A DNA stretch of 64,000 bases from Agapetus fuscipes. Taxonomy: Eukaryota; Arthropoda; Insecta; Trichoptera; Glossosomatidae. Numbering within the stretch: position 1 is the stretch's first letter; the number at the start of each line of letters is the position of its first letter. Where the stretch lies: assembly GCA_951799405.1 (NCBI GenBank), contig OX637350.1, forward strand, positions 3,333,852 through 3,397,851. Direction: 5' to 3'. Made by a program: the position numbers and the translations under genes. Below, piece after piece: positions 31,533-42,042 of the stretch. The notes below the pieces were generated by a model. The model saw nothing but the letters and a program-made list of their open reading frames with translations. It did no database searches and was not told the origin of the DNA.

Positions 31533-31716
31533 TATAATCTATAATCTAAGTTGCAAGGATATATTCATTCAAAGCTCTCAGATGTATGCCCACAAACAAA
31601 CACGTGTAGTTCGCGCTTACAAATGCTGATTGTTTACTTACAAATAAAATCCAAACCTCAGATGAACATAAGCCCTGCAACTCTTGCCGACATTCCCTGA
31701 AACAGGGGTGACATTG
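31533..31716 (-). mobile_element. SINE-R, 5'-truncated
   Basis: From the ATAATCTATAATCTAAG tail to GGGGTGACATTGG. Confidence 0.75.
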
Positions 31717-31854
31717 GTGATATGGTCGATTTTAATTTAAGTACCAAAGATATATTAACATTTAAGATTCAATAAATCGATATACTATGTGAAAAGAAAG
31801 TGTTTAATTAGAATTTTGTTTCTAAAAAATATAAAAATCAATTAAAGATTCATA

Positions 31855-31950
31855 ATAAATGTATTCCCATAAGCAGACACGTATAAATGCGCGTTTACAC
31901 TTGCCGCATGTGGACTTACAGCATAAAAGCCCAACTTAAAAAAAATAAAT
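31855..31950 (-). mobile_element. SINE-R fragment
   Basis: 'GTATTCCCATAAGCAGACAC' and 'TTGCCGCATGTGGACTTAC' match the tail-side half. Confidence 0.6.
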
Positions 31951-31967
31951 CTGTAAGTTCAACTTAA

Positions 31968-32226
31968 GAAGAGTGTATAAAGGGAATGTAATAGGTAAGC
32001 GTGGAAGGGGAAGACCTAGAAAAGAATGGATTGATCAGATAAGTGAGATTGCGAATGAATGGAATTTACAGAGTGGAAACAAGAGAAGAGCATGCATGAA
32101 AAGAGTGATGAAATTGGATGAGATGAAAGAAGTATGCAGGGACAGAGTCAAGTGGAGGCACTTGTGTGGAGGTACTGGCCACCCCTAGAGGAATGGCGGC
32201 AGGATACAAGACAAGACAAGACAAGG
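31968..32226 (+). pseudogene. RTE-C LINE, C-terminal fragment and 3' tail
   Basis: 71-codon frame: GKRGRGRPRKEWIDQISEIA, KRRACMKRVMKLDEMKEVCRD, WRHLCGGTGHP and stop. The tail is ACAAG repeats. Related to but distinct from RTE-A and RTE-B. Confidence 0.75.
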
Positions 32227-32647
32227 TGGTTGGCAACTTAGTCAGGAGATCGCCTCCCGAACATGTTCACTAACATCACGCTCACTGTGGCCTTAAGTCA
32301 AAACTTACAAAAGATGCTCAGAACCGAAACCCAACAGGGTGTCATTTAAAATCATCGAGCCTTTAAATTCGTTCACTTATGGCTATCATTGCTTGCTTGT
32401 GCTCTGAGCCACCTTGTCTTGTTTTACACTGGAGAGAGTGTTAGCCTCACGGGAGGGCCTTCTGCCACTTGCATCTATGTAATGTTTTGAATGCGAGTCC
32501 TGTGACACATCCCCAGATGAGATGGATATCCAGGGCGTGGGTCAGTGGAGGGAGAACATGTCCTGACTTTAGCCCGGCCAAGTGGTATCACATGATTTTC
32601 CCACATTTTAGAAAAGTTTAGATAATCAAAACATTTGAAAGAGAACA
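32227..32647. other. Unannotated stretch
   Basis: Nothing recognised. Confidence 0.4.
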
Positions 32648-32985
32648 AAAGCGATTGGGAAACAAGGAACGATAGGGTGAAAAATGTTTTCATAAGAGAA
32701 AAACGTGTTGCAAGAGAAAGTGAAAATATAAAGTAAATTTTATTGCTTGTAGAGGCATTTACATTGTAATCATTCATCTAACAATCCGCAGTCACCTGAA
32801 GATGCAAACGGATTGGTCGTGAAACCGGTCGTGGAATTTAATATACTCGCCGTACAGTAAAAACAAAGTCGTTTTTATTTTTTATCATTTAAAGTGAATA
32901 TTTATAAGGCTTGGAAATATGGTGAGAATGAATAAAGAAAGACTGTCAAATAAAGGGTACATTGCAAGAATGGATGGATGTAGGT
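32648..32985 (+). pseudogene. Decayed RTE-A relative
   Basis: 32648-32737 and 32899-32985 align with RTE-A around the GKKRSDRVRNDFVREECGARES and HMERMNEERLTKK codons, with many changes. Interrupted at 32738-32898. Confidence 0.55.
32738..32898 (+). repeat. Insertion in the RTE-A relic carrying a CTGAAGA...GAAAC motif
   Basis: Contains CTGAAGA (32796-32802) and GAAACCGGTCGTGG (from 32821). Its first ~50 bp resemble 55215-55265 (TTGTAGAGGCATT ... TGTAATC-TTCATC). Confidence 0.45.
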
Positions 32986-33193
32986 ACCTCATACCTAAAA
33001 TAGAAATACTTAAGTTGATTTTTTAATTGCTAAAACAAAAAATATTTCAAATTAAAAAAAATGGTATCCTGGATTATACAGACTTACAAGGCTCGTTTTC
33101 AATTCCATCACTTTTTGTCTGAAGTGGTTTAGTTTTTTGCTGCACGCGATGTTCCCGCAAGAAGTCTGACGAGCACAGCACCTCAAATAAACC

Positions 33194-33313
33194 TACCAAA
33201 AAAAAAATACATGGACACTTTAAAAGCGCCTCTAGAGAGCGTTTAATTTTCCAGACATTTTTGGTAAAAAAACTATGGTTGAGTTTACATGTATTTTTTT
33301 ATACTTGGGGTAC
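33194..33313. mobile_element. MITE-F copy 7
   Basis: 'AAAAGCGCCTCTAGAGAGCG' centre, 'TTTTTGGTAAAAAAACTATG', end ATACTTGGGGTAC. Confidence 0.65.
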
Positions 33314-33737
33314 AGGACCCATAGAGATAAGAGAGAAGGGGAGTGGAAGATTGGGGGAAGGAATTGATGAATTAGAGGTCCCCCCCCCTTCCCCCTAAGT
33401 TTGGAGATCTGGGGGGGCAATCGACACAGCAAAAAATCACCCTAATGATTATTTAATTGGCGTGCTTTTTGAGCGCTGTACATGCAAGTATGAAAATAAT
33501 TTGATGATCTCATTTATAAGTCAGTAATTGGGTGGTCTTAACATGAAGAATGTTTTAAAAATAGAAGTAGCTACGTAGAAGGATGTATAAAATTGATGTA
33601 AAGGTTAAAATTACGTAATTATGAAGATGATAATATTAACAATAGTGCAATGGCTTGTAAAATAGTTTAGTAAAATTTGAATGAGTGAGAAATAAACAGC
33701 ACAAATAATTTTAAGATGGCGTCCCAATTTTTTTTTT
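33314..33737. other. Unannotated stretch
   Basis: C-rich run at about 33381-33400; nothing recognised. Confidence 0.4.
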
Positions 33738-33833
33738 TTTTTAAATAGATTTGGAAAGATGAATACAATTCACCAACCTATTCTGCCTGGCCAGAAACAG
33801 GTAGCAATAACACCAATTAATAATTTATTATTG
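33738..33833 (-). mobile_element. SINE-C 3' part
   Basis: Plus strand 'TTTAAATAGATTTGGAAAGA', then 'CACCAACCTATTCTGCCTGG', then 'CCAGAAACAGG'. Confidence 0.55.
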
Positions 33834-33900
33834 TTTACTATACCTACTCATGATGACTCACTGATGCCATTTAAAATAATCTTCTGGTATTTCGCACATT

Positions 33901-34050
33901 CCGAATTATAATTAAGATGCTTCGTGTAATTCCGTGTTATTATTAAATACTTCGTGTAATTCCGTGTTATTATTAAATACTTCGTGTAATTCCGTGTTAT
34001 TATTAAATACTTCGGGTAAATCCGTGTTGTAATTAAATGCTTCGGGAAAC
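33901..34050 (+). repeat. 30-bp tandem repeat, five units
   Basis: Exact 30-bp period; unit core 'TCCGTGTTATTATTAAATAC' plus 'TTCGTGTAAT'. The outer units are more diverged than the inner ones. Confidence 0.9.
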
Positions 34051-34456
34051 TGGCTTCAGGAGCTAAGAAACTAGACGCACTGTCACCCTTATGGTGCTCA
34101 CTCATAAGGCTAACAATGGTTTATTAGACAGTACCACCCTGTAGAAGGGGTTCAGGTTGTTTGTACCCAACTATCACAATCGGAGGCAATGTCATGTTAT
34201 CTTTCATGTACCAATGAGCCGCACCGATGTCTTGGCGCAGCATCCTTTAACTTGGGAGTGTCAAACTGATTGACTTTTCAATAACTTGCATATTTCAATA
34301 TAACTCAGAGACCTATAAAAGTGCGGTGAAAGAGTTGCTCCCAGCTTGTTGGTGGCTGTGAGGGTGCACTGTAATGCTAGGGTAACCTGTTGTGCACCAC
34401 TTTAAAATTTTCGAACAATAGACGAATCGTTATGGGATAAATTAAATTATTCTATA
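34051..34456. other. Unannotated stretch
   Basis: Nothing recognised. Confidence 0.4.
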
Positions 34457-34713
34457 TCGAGGGTGATCTGGCAATAAGTCCTATTTCGAAAATGCCAACT
34501 TTACAGGAGAGACTAAAATGTGTTTAATAAATAATGTCTCAGTCACATGATTATAAGAAAAATATACGTAAATGTTTATTTTCACAATTTTTATTGTTTA
34601 TTTTGACAAAATATGAAAATTGTTACTAGTTTTGTTATAATGTAACATACGACAAAATCACACATAAACAACACCAACAAATTAGTTAAGACTTATTGCC
34701 AGATCCCCCTCGA
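34457..34713. mobile_element. MITE-N
   Basis: 257 bp with 24-bp terminal inverted repeats (one mismatch) starting TCGAGGGTGATCTGGCAATA, flanked by TA on both sides (34455-34456 and 34714-34715). Fits a non-autonomous Tc1/mariner-group element. Confidence 0.75.
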
Positions 34714-34861
34714 TATGTCAAACGACCATAACTCCAGTTTAAATTTTACTAAAATCCATATTATTGCCTACCCATGCTAAAAATGCTGTGGACGTACCTG
34801 TAAACCACCTTTTAGTATTTTAGTCATGCCGAGAAGGAAGAGGCCTAATATTAAAAATGTA

Positions 34862-35032
34862 TATAAGAACTCCAAATCTGTGGATGTATTTCGCAGAGCA
34901 CTCAAGACACACCTTTTTAGAAAGTCTTATCCATGATCGGAGAGGGCCCTTGAGGTGTGACACACACAAAAACGGCGCTCTCTTATCATTTGTAATTTAA
35001 AATAAATTAGCCTGATATTATTATTATTATAT
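34862..35032 (+). pseudogene. LINE-L C-terminus and complete 3' end
   Basis: In-frame VYKNSKSVDVFRRALKTHLF-RKSYP-stop, then the 3' UTR 'CCTTGAGGTGTGACACACAC', 'AAAAACGGCGCTCTC' and an (ATT)n tail. This copy shows that the SINE-A tail is the LINE-L 3' end. Confidence 0.75.
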
Positions 35033-35763
35033 GATTTCCTCTTGAGGTAAAAGTTTCATTAGAAAACTTTATGAATTAATAACTTATGTAATTACAGAAT
35101 CCGAGAGGATATTTTTTATCAATGAAGTGCATGCGCCATGCAGCTTTAGGAGCATTAAGGATATTATCTTTGTACGGAAATCTCCTTGGAATATTTTACA
35201 AGATAGCCGTAAAGTTATACAGGGGCTTAAGTCCGAAGTTTCTCTTTAACTCTACGATGCTCAGGCGTTTTTCAATCATAAGCGTACAAACTCGGTTTAT
35301 GTTCAGAATTTCATACATTTTATGTGGACTTTGAAAACCGGGGAGGCTAAATGTAGTTTTTGGTTTAGGATGCAGAAGCACATGATTCACAAATGTACAA
35401 AACATGCATTTTATAAAAATAATACTTCTTAAGACCAGAATAATACACTTTAATTAGGTATAACTAAAACTTTTCGACGCAAAAAAAGTGGTGTTATATT
35501 TCTATGAGACTAACATATTACATCGATTTTTTTCCTTCTAAAAATAGTAGGTACCTATCGTAATATTTCTGGGCAGACCCATTGTTATTTGAACCTATAT
35601 AAACCTGTAAATAAATCTTAAAACAAGTTATTTTTTGATCAGATTACCTATAGTCTATAGATCAAGTTGTGTTAATGATAATAATTTATTTGTAAAGCGC
35701 TTCTTATAACTTCCGCAGACCGACTTATTTTCTACTACACGCTGGTTTTCCGGCAGGGATTTC
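35033..35763. other. Unannotated stretch
   Basis: Nothing recognised. Confidence 0.4.
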
Positions 35764-35766
35764 TAA

Positions 35767-35895
35767 GGCCCGGTATTTTCACCGTTAGCATATGTGACTT
35801 TAAGCTGATACAAAAAAACTACTCACACGATTGATATAATTGCGTCCTTTTTGCTCAGTATAAAGTCGCTATGCTGAGGTTGAAAATACCGGGCC
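35767..35895. mobile_element. MITE-G, complete Harbinger-type MITE
   Basis: 129 bp with perfect 15-bp inverted ends (GGCCCGGTATTTTCA), flanked by TAA on both sides (35764-35766 and 35896-35898). A 3-bp TWA-type duplication and G/C-rich ends fit PIF/Harbinger. Partial copies at 14409, 14905 and about 8770. Confidence 0.82.
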
Positions 35896-36068
35896 TAAGC
35901 AATGAGCGCAGTTACAGTTTGAGTAAATCATGGTAGGATATCATTCTATCACGTAAAGAAGAAAGTATGTTTTTCAGGTGCCAAAAGTTGGGTGGATATG
36001 CCTGAATTTCGTAGGGTTAAACAGTCGTGCAGGTATACGGAAAATTCGTAAGCGGCTTAAGTACTTAC

Positions 36069-36262
36069 CTTTGGATATAAGAAGCTAGTAAATATGTCTC
36101 TTTGGGTATTCCCGCGTTAATTGTAGAAAACGTCGACACATCTCTTTTAGCTTGAAAAGAGTTGACGTGGATAAAGCTAGCTAAATTTAGAATAACGAAG
36201 AAAAATGGTTGTAATTTTAGTGCCTGCAAAATATGATCCTTTTCCATTTCCAAATTCATCAT
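36069..36262 (-). CDS. Candidate first coding exon of a secreted peptide precursor
   Basis: The minus-strand frame starts ATGATGAATTTGG and gives ~64 residues. Residues ~18-35 are hydrophobic (QPFFFVILNLASFIHVNS), fitting a signal peptide. A dibasic KR (39-40) follows, then DVSTFSTINAGIPKETYLLASYIQ. The frame meets a stop only inside the sequence after a strong splice donor, CCAAAG/GTAAGTAC (donor at 36068). So the exon would end at 36069 after two bases of a codon. Signal peptide, dibasic site and donor together suggest a neuropeptide- or hormone-like precursor, but I do not recognise the mature peptide. An alternative acceptor (ATTTTGCAG) lies inside the frame. It is not in any repeat family seen in the window. 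Moderately weak call: small ORF, no homology evidence. Confidence 0.4.
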
Positions 36263-36302
36263 CTTGAATGTAGTTTTGTAAATAACACTACATATTTTAT
36301 AT

Positions 36303-36475
36303 TGACCGGTCCACAGTCTGTAGTTAACGACGCGGAATCATAATCGCAAGGCAGTGGGTTTGATTCCCGAGGGAGCACAAAAAATATCATGCTCTGCACT
36401 GAGATGAAAAATTTATTTCCCTTAAACCGGCTACCAAAGCTTCATCCAGCAACTTCGTCTTACTGGAAAAGTAAA
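36303..36475 (+). mobile_element. SINE-A-like variant
   Basis: tRNA-like head 'GGTCCACAGTCTGTAGTTAA' and B box 'GGGTTTGATTCCC', then a diverged SINE-A body (ACCGGCTACCAAAG, TCCAGCAACTT). Confidence 0.5.
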
Positions 36476-36577
36476 TTTAATGCTATGTGTGTGTATTCCA
36501 CTTGATAATATTTCTCGGAAATTAAAGACTATATATTATGTACCTTATAAACAACTAAGCTACACATACAGTGTAAC

Positions 36578-36773
36578 TTTTTGCCGCGTTATCTCCGAAG
36601 GAGTCGCATGTGGCGAGTTGAACCTATTTATTTTTACAGGTAAGGGGGCCGCCCTTGCGCCAAACACTTCAGTTGAAGTGGGGTTTTCCAGCTCCCGAGA
36701 GGGCTGGTACTCATTTTTTGTGAAGGCTGAGTAAACCTTGCCGGTATTTTATTTTGGGGTTTGAAATAAACAC
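36578..36773 (-). mobile_element. SINE-B, head lost
   Basis: Contains 'GTGAAGGCTGAGTAAACCTT', 'TTTGAAATAAACACC' and the 3' end 'GCCGCGTTATCTCCGAAGG'; the tRNA-like head is missing. Confidence 0.7.
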
Positions 36774-37251
36774 CTTATACCAACCACATAAGGATTATTA
36801 TTCTTTCACGAAAAATATCCTTGTTACGAACGGCGTAATATTAATTAAGTTTATCTTTCAAATTTAAGACGAAAGTTCAGAGTTAGGTTAAACATTCAAT
36901 TTTCTTTGAAAATTTTCAATACTTTTTCCGAGGAAATCAAGTCTCGGAGTAATGAACAAAGAAAAACATTGTTTCTTCATGTCTAAAAAACACAAGGTAT
37001 ACATATTATTTTCTCTTATTAACTGTAATTATTATTGTAAATTACCAAGCAAGGGAGAGAAATTCAAGGCTTGATATATTTCAGATCGCATGTACGAAAC
37101 AATAAAAAAAAAACCCCTACAACCTTCGACAAATAAACATGTATGAGTATGTTTTTAAAAAACTTGTAACGTGATCCATATTTTACAGGGTAGAAATAAA
37201 CAAAAATAAAGAAGGTACTCGCATAACTGTTTCCTTGATTATTTGAAAAAA
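36774..37251. other. Unannotated stretch
   Basis: Nothing recognised. Confidence 0.4.
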
Positions 37252-38093
37252 AAAGATTTGTGAAAAGGAATGTATGTAAGCATGTGTAAGGCATGTGTCC
37301 GTATTGATGGTGAGTATAGTGAGTGGTTTGAAGTGTATAAGGGTGTGAGGCAAGGATGTGTGATGAGTCCATGGCTATTTAACATAGTTATGGACAAGTG
37401 TGTCAGGGATGCTAGACTTAATGATTGTGGATTGATGATAGGAGAGAGCAAAGTGAGTGTTCTACTGTATGCAGATGATGCAGTTCTTGTATCTGATTCT
37501 GCAGTAGAATTGCAAACAATGCTCTCTAGATTGAATGAAGCTTTGTTAGGTAACCATTTGAAGTTGAATGCAAGTAAGACGAAAGTATTGATTTTTGAAA
37601 GAGATGATGAAAATATGAATTTAAAATTAATGGAATGAATGTTGATGTCGTAAATGAGTTTGTATACCTGGGAAGTAAGTTTGAAAAAGATGGAAGAATG
37701 ACCGGTGAATTTGAAAGAAGAATAATGAAAGGCAGGTGCGTACTGGGTGCTACCGCTAGCATCGCCATTTGTAAGTACACAATCAGCATTTGTAAGCGCG
37801 AACTACACGTGTTTGTTTGTGGGCATACATCTGAGAGCTTTGAATGAATATATCCTTGCAACTTAGATTATAGATTATATTATAGAATGCAATTTTTTGC
37901 CTACTCAGAAACAGGTATTAACGTCATCAATTAAGAATTCATTTTTAATTATTTTTAATGAATTACTAATGAATAACTACCCAATGACATCTGTTGCACA
38001 AGAGTCCAAGTTATTATCGATAGGCCATGACGCAGGCAGGGTTTGAACCAGCGTTAGTGTCGATAACGCAAATTCGAGCGCCGACGCCATATC
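37252..38093 (-). mobile_element. SINE-C, split by an RTE-A copy
   Basis: 37252-37272 has the SINE-C end 'AGATTTGTGAAAAGGAATG'. The rest resumes at 37885 (AGAAACAGGTATTAACGTC ... GGTTTGAACCAGCG). RTE-A copy 3 lies between, with the duplication GAATG. Confidence 0.65.
37273..37884 (+). pseudogene. RTE-A LINE copy 3, truncated and internally deleted
   Basis: Flanked by GAATG (37268-37272 and 37885-37889). Encodes KACVRIDGEYSEWFEVYKGVR through YADDAVLVSDS, then a small deletion near 37621 shifts the frame. At about 37769 it jumps from the codons after GATASIA straight into the 3' half of the SINE-R-like UTR and tail, so the C-terminal region is deleted. Confidence 0.8.
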
Positions 38094-38116
38094 CCCTTGC
38101 TCATCTCAACAACTAA

Positions 38117-38262
38117 AAGGTTCGTATCAAGCTAACCAACCATATTGGGGAAAAAATGTATTTTTGCTAATGCCACACCAGTTTCTTTTAGTCATTGAGA
38201 AAAGCGTGCATTTAAAATGCTACAAAAATCTTAGTCACTTAGATTAAGTAAAGCTTTTTTTA
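38117..38262 (+). repeat. Old, diverged SINE-R relative
   Basis: Aligns loosely: 'GCTAACCAACCATATTGGGG', 'TTTGCTAATGCCACACCAG', then CACTTAGATTAAG. Confidence 0.4.
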
Positions 38263-38679
38263 AGTGAATTTCTGCGAAGCTTACAGAAACAATGACAGGA
38301 TTAAAACGACGAAGAAAAACAAATTTTAATGGGAATTCTTAGCTCTTTTTTTACGGCTTATTTTTCTTTCACTTATCCCAGATGAATCGCGGACGCCATC
38401 TTGAAATTTTTCGCAAACACAGCTTTGCGCGAAAAATTAAGAAATACAATATTTTTCTTTTCAATGAAAGGGTTGGTGCGACAGTCTAGTGGAAATTTAT
38501 TTTCCCCTTTTAAGGGCATAGTGAGAAGATGGTTTTTATGTGCTCATCTGTAAGGAATCTTATGAAAAGAAAAAAACACCGTATTTTATGAAATATGATA
38601 ACTGTAAAGCTGAAGAATGAATTTTTTTTAAAGATTTTCAGGAATTGTTTTTTTTTCATTTCAACATTCCGTCATAGCT
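38263..38679. other. Unannotated stretch
   Basis: Nothing recognised. Confidence 0.4.
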
Positions 38680-38960
38680 CCGTGGTTTAGTGGTTAACAC
38701 TTCTGACTCGTAAATGGAAGGTTGGGGGTTCGAATCCCGGCGGAGCACAACAAATATACCATGTATATTTTCAAAAATGCTCTTTACTGGGTGAAAAATT
38801 ACCAAAAACCGGTCATCAAAAGGTCCATCCAGCCTTGCAGCAACTTGGTCTAGCTTGAGAATTGGCGCTTTCTACTGCGACGACCAAGCCTTCAGAGGGA
38901 TCTTGAGGTGTGATTCACAAAAACAGCGCTCACCAAATAAACCATCCTGATATTGATTTA
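38680..38960 (+). mobile_element. SINE-A with the best-preserved tRNA head
   Basis: The head GCTCCGTGGTTTAGTGG ... CTCGTAA ... GGGTTCGAATCCCGGCGGAGC has pairing acceptor arms (GCTCCG/CGGAGC), D- and T-arm sequences and a CGT triplet at the anticodon position. The anticodon stem does not form a normal 7-nt loop, so this is a tRNA relic (Thr-CGT-like), not a gene. Body and tail as in other SINE-A copies. Confidence 0.8.
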
Positions 38961-39539
38961 TTTACAGATAAATCGTCAGGATATCCACCTTGCGTACGTA
39001 TTCGAAACAGTGTCTGCATTATTAATCAAATAAATATCCCTTATCCCTTCCCTTATCTTTATAAAATTCAACGGCCTCCCCATACAAAATAGTTGTGCGT
39101 TAATGGCATTCAAACTGAAGAACTCCTAAACAGATGCACGTCATATTCACAACAAATATTGTTCAGGACTTGGGATGTGCTTCCTCATCATTAGTAGATT
39201 TTAAATTGTTGTTTTTTAAATAAATAAACATGATCAATCACAACACCTTTTTATGTAAAACCTATGCGAGAAACAAAACTCATTTTGACATTCGAATTTC
39301 AAATAAATTGCCAACACTTCAACATAGGCTTCAAAGTTGCCATCGTTGCCATTGCCAAGTCGATTCTTTTTCGGTTGAATTCCGTTGAGTACCTACCTAT
39401 ATTCTTTATTTATTTCAAAATTATACTTCAACCAGTTATAACATGTATTTTTTAGAAATAATGACGATCGATTCGGTCAACTTTTTATATGAAACCGTAC
39501 TTATTGCGGCATTTAATTTTTTTAAAGTATTATTACAAT
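38961..39539. other. Unannotated stretch
   Basis: Nothing recognised. Confidence 0.4.
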
Positions 39540-41812
39540 ATACAATCTAAGTTGCATAGACGCATTAACATTTATAATTCATATTCAATGCACTCCTCTT
39601 CGGAGACACGAGTGAGTTTGCGCTTACAAATGCTGCATGTGTATTTACAAATAAAAATTTCAGCCTCTCATGACCATAAGCCCTGCAACTTTTGCTGACC
39701 TTTTCAGAAACAGGGGACACATTTGTTAAGTGAACCCATTTATGCGATATGGGTGGTAAGCCTCATACTAACCCTTAAGTCAAGGAATTTGAGTTTGAAA
39801 AATCCTTAAACAACGGTAATCTTAATTTATAATCTAAAGTTGCAAAAAAAGTTATTTGATGATTCAAATTGAATGCACGCCCACAAACTGGCAAATGTCA
39901 TTTCACGCTAGCATATAGTTGTGGCGCTTGATTTTTTTTAAATATTAGAATATATAATCTAAGTTGCACAGATACAATAACTTTTATAATTCATATTCAA
40001 TGCATGCCCCCCTGGAGACACGAGTGGGTACGCGCTTATTAATGCTGCATGTGAACTTACAAATTAAAATTAAGGCCTCTAATGAACATAAGCCCTGCAA
40101 CTTTTGCCAACCTTTTCAAAAACAGGGGGACATTTGTCAAGTGAACCATTTTTTTCGATATGGGTATTCAAGCTCATACTTACCTATCCGTCAAGGATTT
40201 GAGTTTGAAAAATCCTTCAACAACGTTAAATTTAATTTATAATCTAAAGTTGCAAAAACAGTTATTTGATGATTCAAATTGAATGCACGCCCACAAACTG
40301 GTAAATGTCATTTCACGCTAACATATAGTTGTGGCGCTTGATTTTTTTTAAATATTACAATATATAATCTAAGTTGCACAGATACAATAACTTTTATAAT
40401 TCATACTCAATGCATGCCCCCCTGGAGACACGAGTGGGTACACGCTTATTAATGCTGCATGTGAACTTACAAATTAAAATTAAGGCCTCTAATGAACATA
40501 AGCCCTGCAACTTTGGCCAACCTTTTCAAAAACAGGGGGAACATTTGTCAAGTGAACCAATCATTTTCGATATGGGTATTCAAGCTCATACTTACCTATC
40601 CGTCAAGGATTTGAGTTTGAAAAATCCTTCAACAACGTTAAATTTAATTTATAATCTAAAGTTGCAAAAAAAGTTATTTGATGATTCAAATTGAATGCAC
40701 GCCCACAAACTGGCAAATGTCATATCACGCTAACATATAGTTGTGGCGCTTGATTTTTTTTAAATATTAGAATATATAATCTAAGTTGCACAGACACAAT
40801 AACTTTTATAATTCATATTCAATGCATGCCCCCCTGGAGACACGAGTGGGTTCGCACTTATAAATGCTGCATGTGAACTTACAAATTAAAATTAAGGCCT
40901 CTAATGAACATAAGCCCTGCAACTTTTGCCAACCTTTTCAAAAACAGGGGAAACATTTGTCAAGTGAACCATTTTTTGCGATATGGGTATTCAAGCTCAT
41001 ACTTACCTATCCGTCAAGGATTTGAGTTTAAAAAATCCTTCAACAATGTTAAATTTAATTTATAATCTAAAGTTGCAAAAAAAGTTATTTGATGATTCAA
41101 ATTGAATGCACGCCCACAAACTGGCAAATGTCATTTCACGCTAACATTTAATTGTGGCACTTGATGTTTTTAATTTTAGAATATAAATCTAAGTTGCATA
41201 CATACATTTTATAATTCATATTCAATGCATGCCCCCAAGCAGACATGAGTGACTTTGCGCTTACAAATGCTGCATGTGTAATTACAAATAAAAATTTCAG
41301 CCTCTCATAACCATAAGCCATGCAACTTTTGCCGACCTATTCAGAAACAGGGGGAACATTAGTTAAGTGAACCCATTTATGCGATATGGGTGGTAAGCCT
41401 CATACTAACCCTTAGGTCAAGGAGTTTGGGTTTGAAAAATCCTTAAACAACGGTTATCTTAATTTATAATCTTAAGTTGCAAAAAGAGTTTTGATGATTC
41501 AAATACAATGCACACCCACAAGCTGGCAAATGTTCTTTCACGTTAACATATAATTGTGGCACTTGATGTTTTTAATTTTAGAATATAAATCTAAGTTGCA
41601 TACATACATTTTATAATTCATATTGAATGCATGCCCCCAAGCAGACATGAGTGAGTTTGCGCTTACAAACGCTGCATGTGTAATTACAAATAAAAATTTC
41701 AGCCTCTCTTGACCATAAGCCCTGCAATTTTGCCGACCTTTTCAGGAACAGAGAAACATTCGTTCAGTGAACATTTTTTTAGGTATGGGAGGTCAGCCTC
41801 ATACCTCATGCT
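39540..41812 (-). repeat. Satellite array of ~410-bp SINE-R-derived units
   Basis: The marker CTAAGTTGCA/T recurs at 39547, 39959, 40369, 40781, 41189 and 41591 (periods 412, 410, 412, 408, 402). Each unit has a full SINE-R in minus orientation followed by ~165 bp that itself starts like SINE-R (CTAAAGTTGCAAAAA ... GCACGCCCACAAACTGG). Units 2-4 are the most alike. Short ORFs such as 39964-40242 recur only because the unit recurs. Confidence 0.85.
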
Positions 41813-41943
41813 TCATACAAGATACTCAGAACATGAAAGAACTAAATAACCCTTTTACCGCAATTTTTTTTTCAAATTACTTCTTAAAGCATTTAATTAC
41901 TATGAAGGAGGTGTGAGGAAAAATTATTGCAGAAGCCAGACAC

Positions 41944-41992
41944 TGCCCGAAGGGCCTAGCAGACAACCGTGCGCAGCACGGTCAGTCTGCTA
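41944..41992 (+). other. Two adjacent GC-rich hairpins
   Basis: GCCCGAAGGGC is followed at once by CTAG, then a stem TAGCAGAC / GTCTGCTA (41957-41964, 41985-41992) enclosing ACCGTGC-GCA-GCACGGT. A GC-rich hairpin followed by CTAG would suit a Helitron 3' end, but no matching 5' end was found. Confidence 0.3.
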
Positions 41993-42042
41993 GTACTATA
42001 TATTTTTTTAGGGTGGATTTTTTTAGGGTGAAAGTCCATTTT

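Noticed and set aside
38680..38752. Functional tRNA-Thr (CGT) gene
   Set aside because: Acceptor and T arms look good but the anticodon stem does not close with a 7-nt loop, and the sequence continues into SINE-A body and tail.
39964..40694. Paralogous genes in tandem (two near-identical ~95-codon ORFs)
   Set aside because: They are readings of successive satellite units; other units lack the frame.
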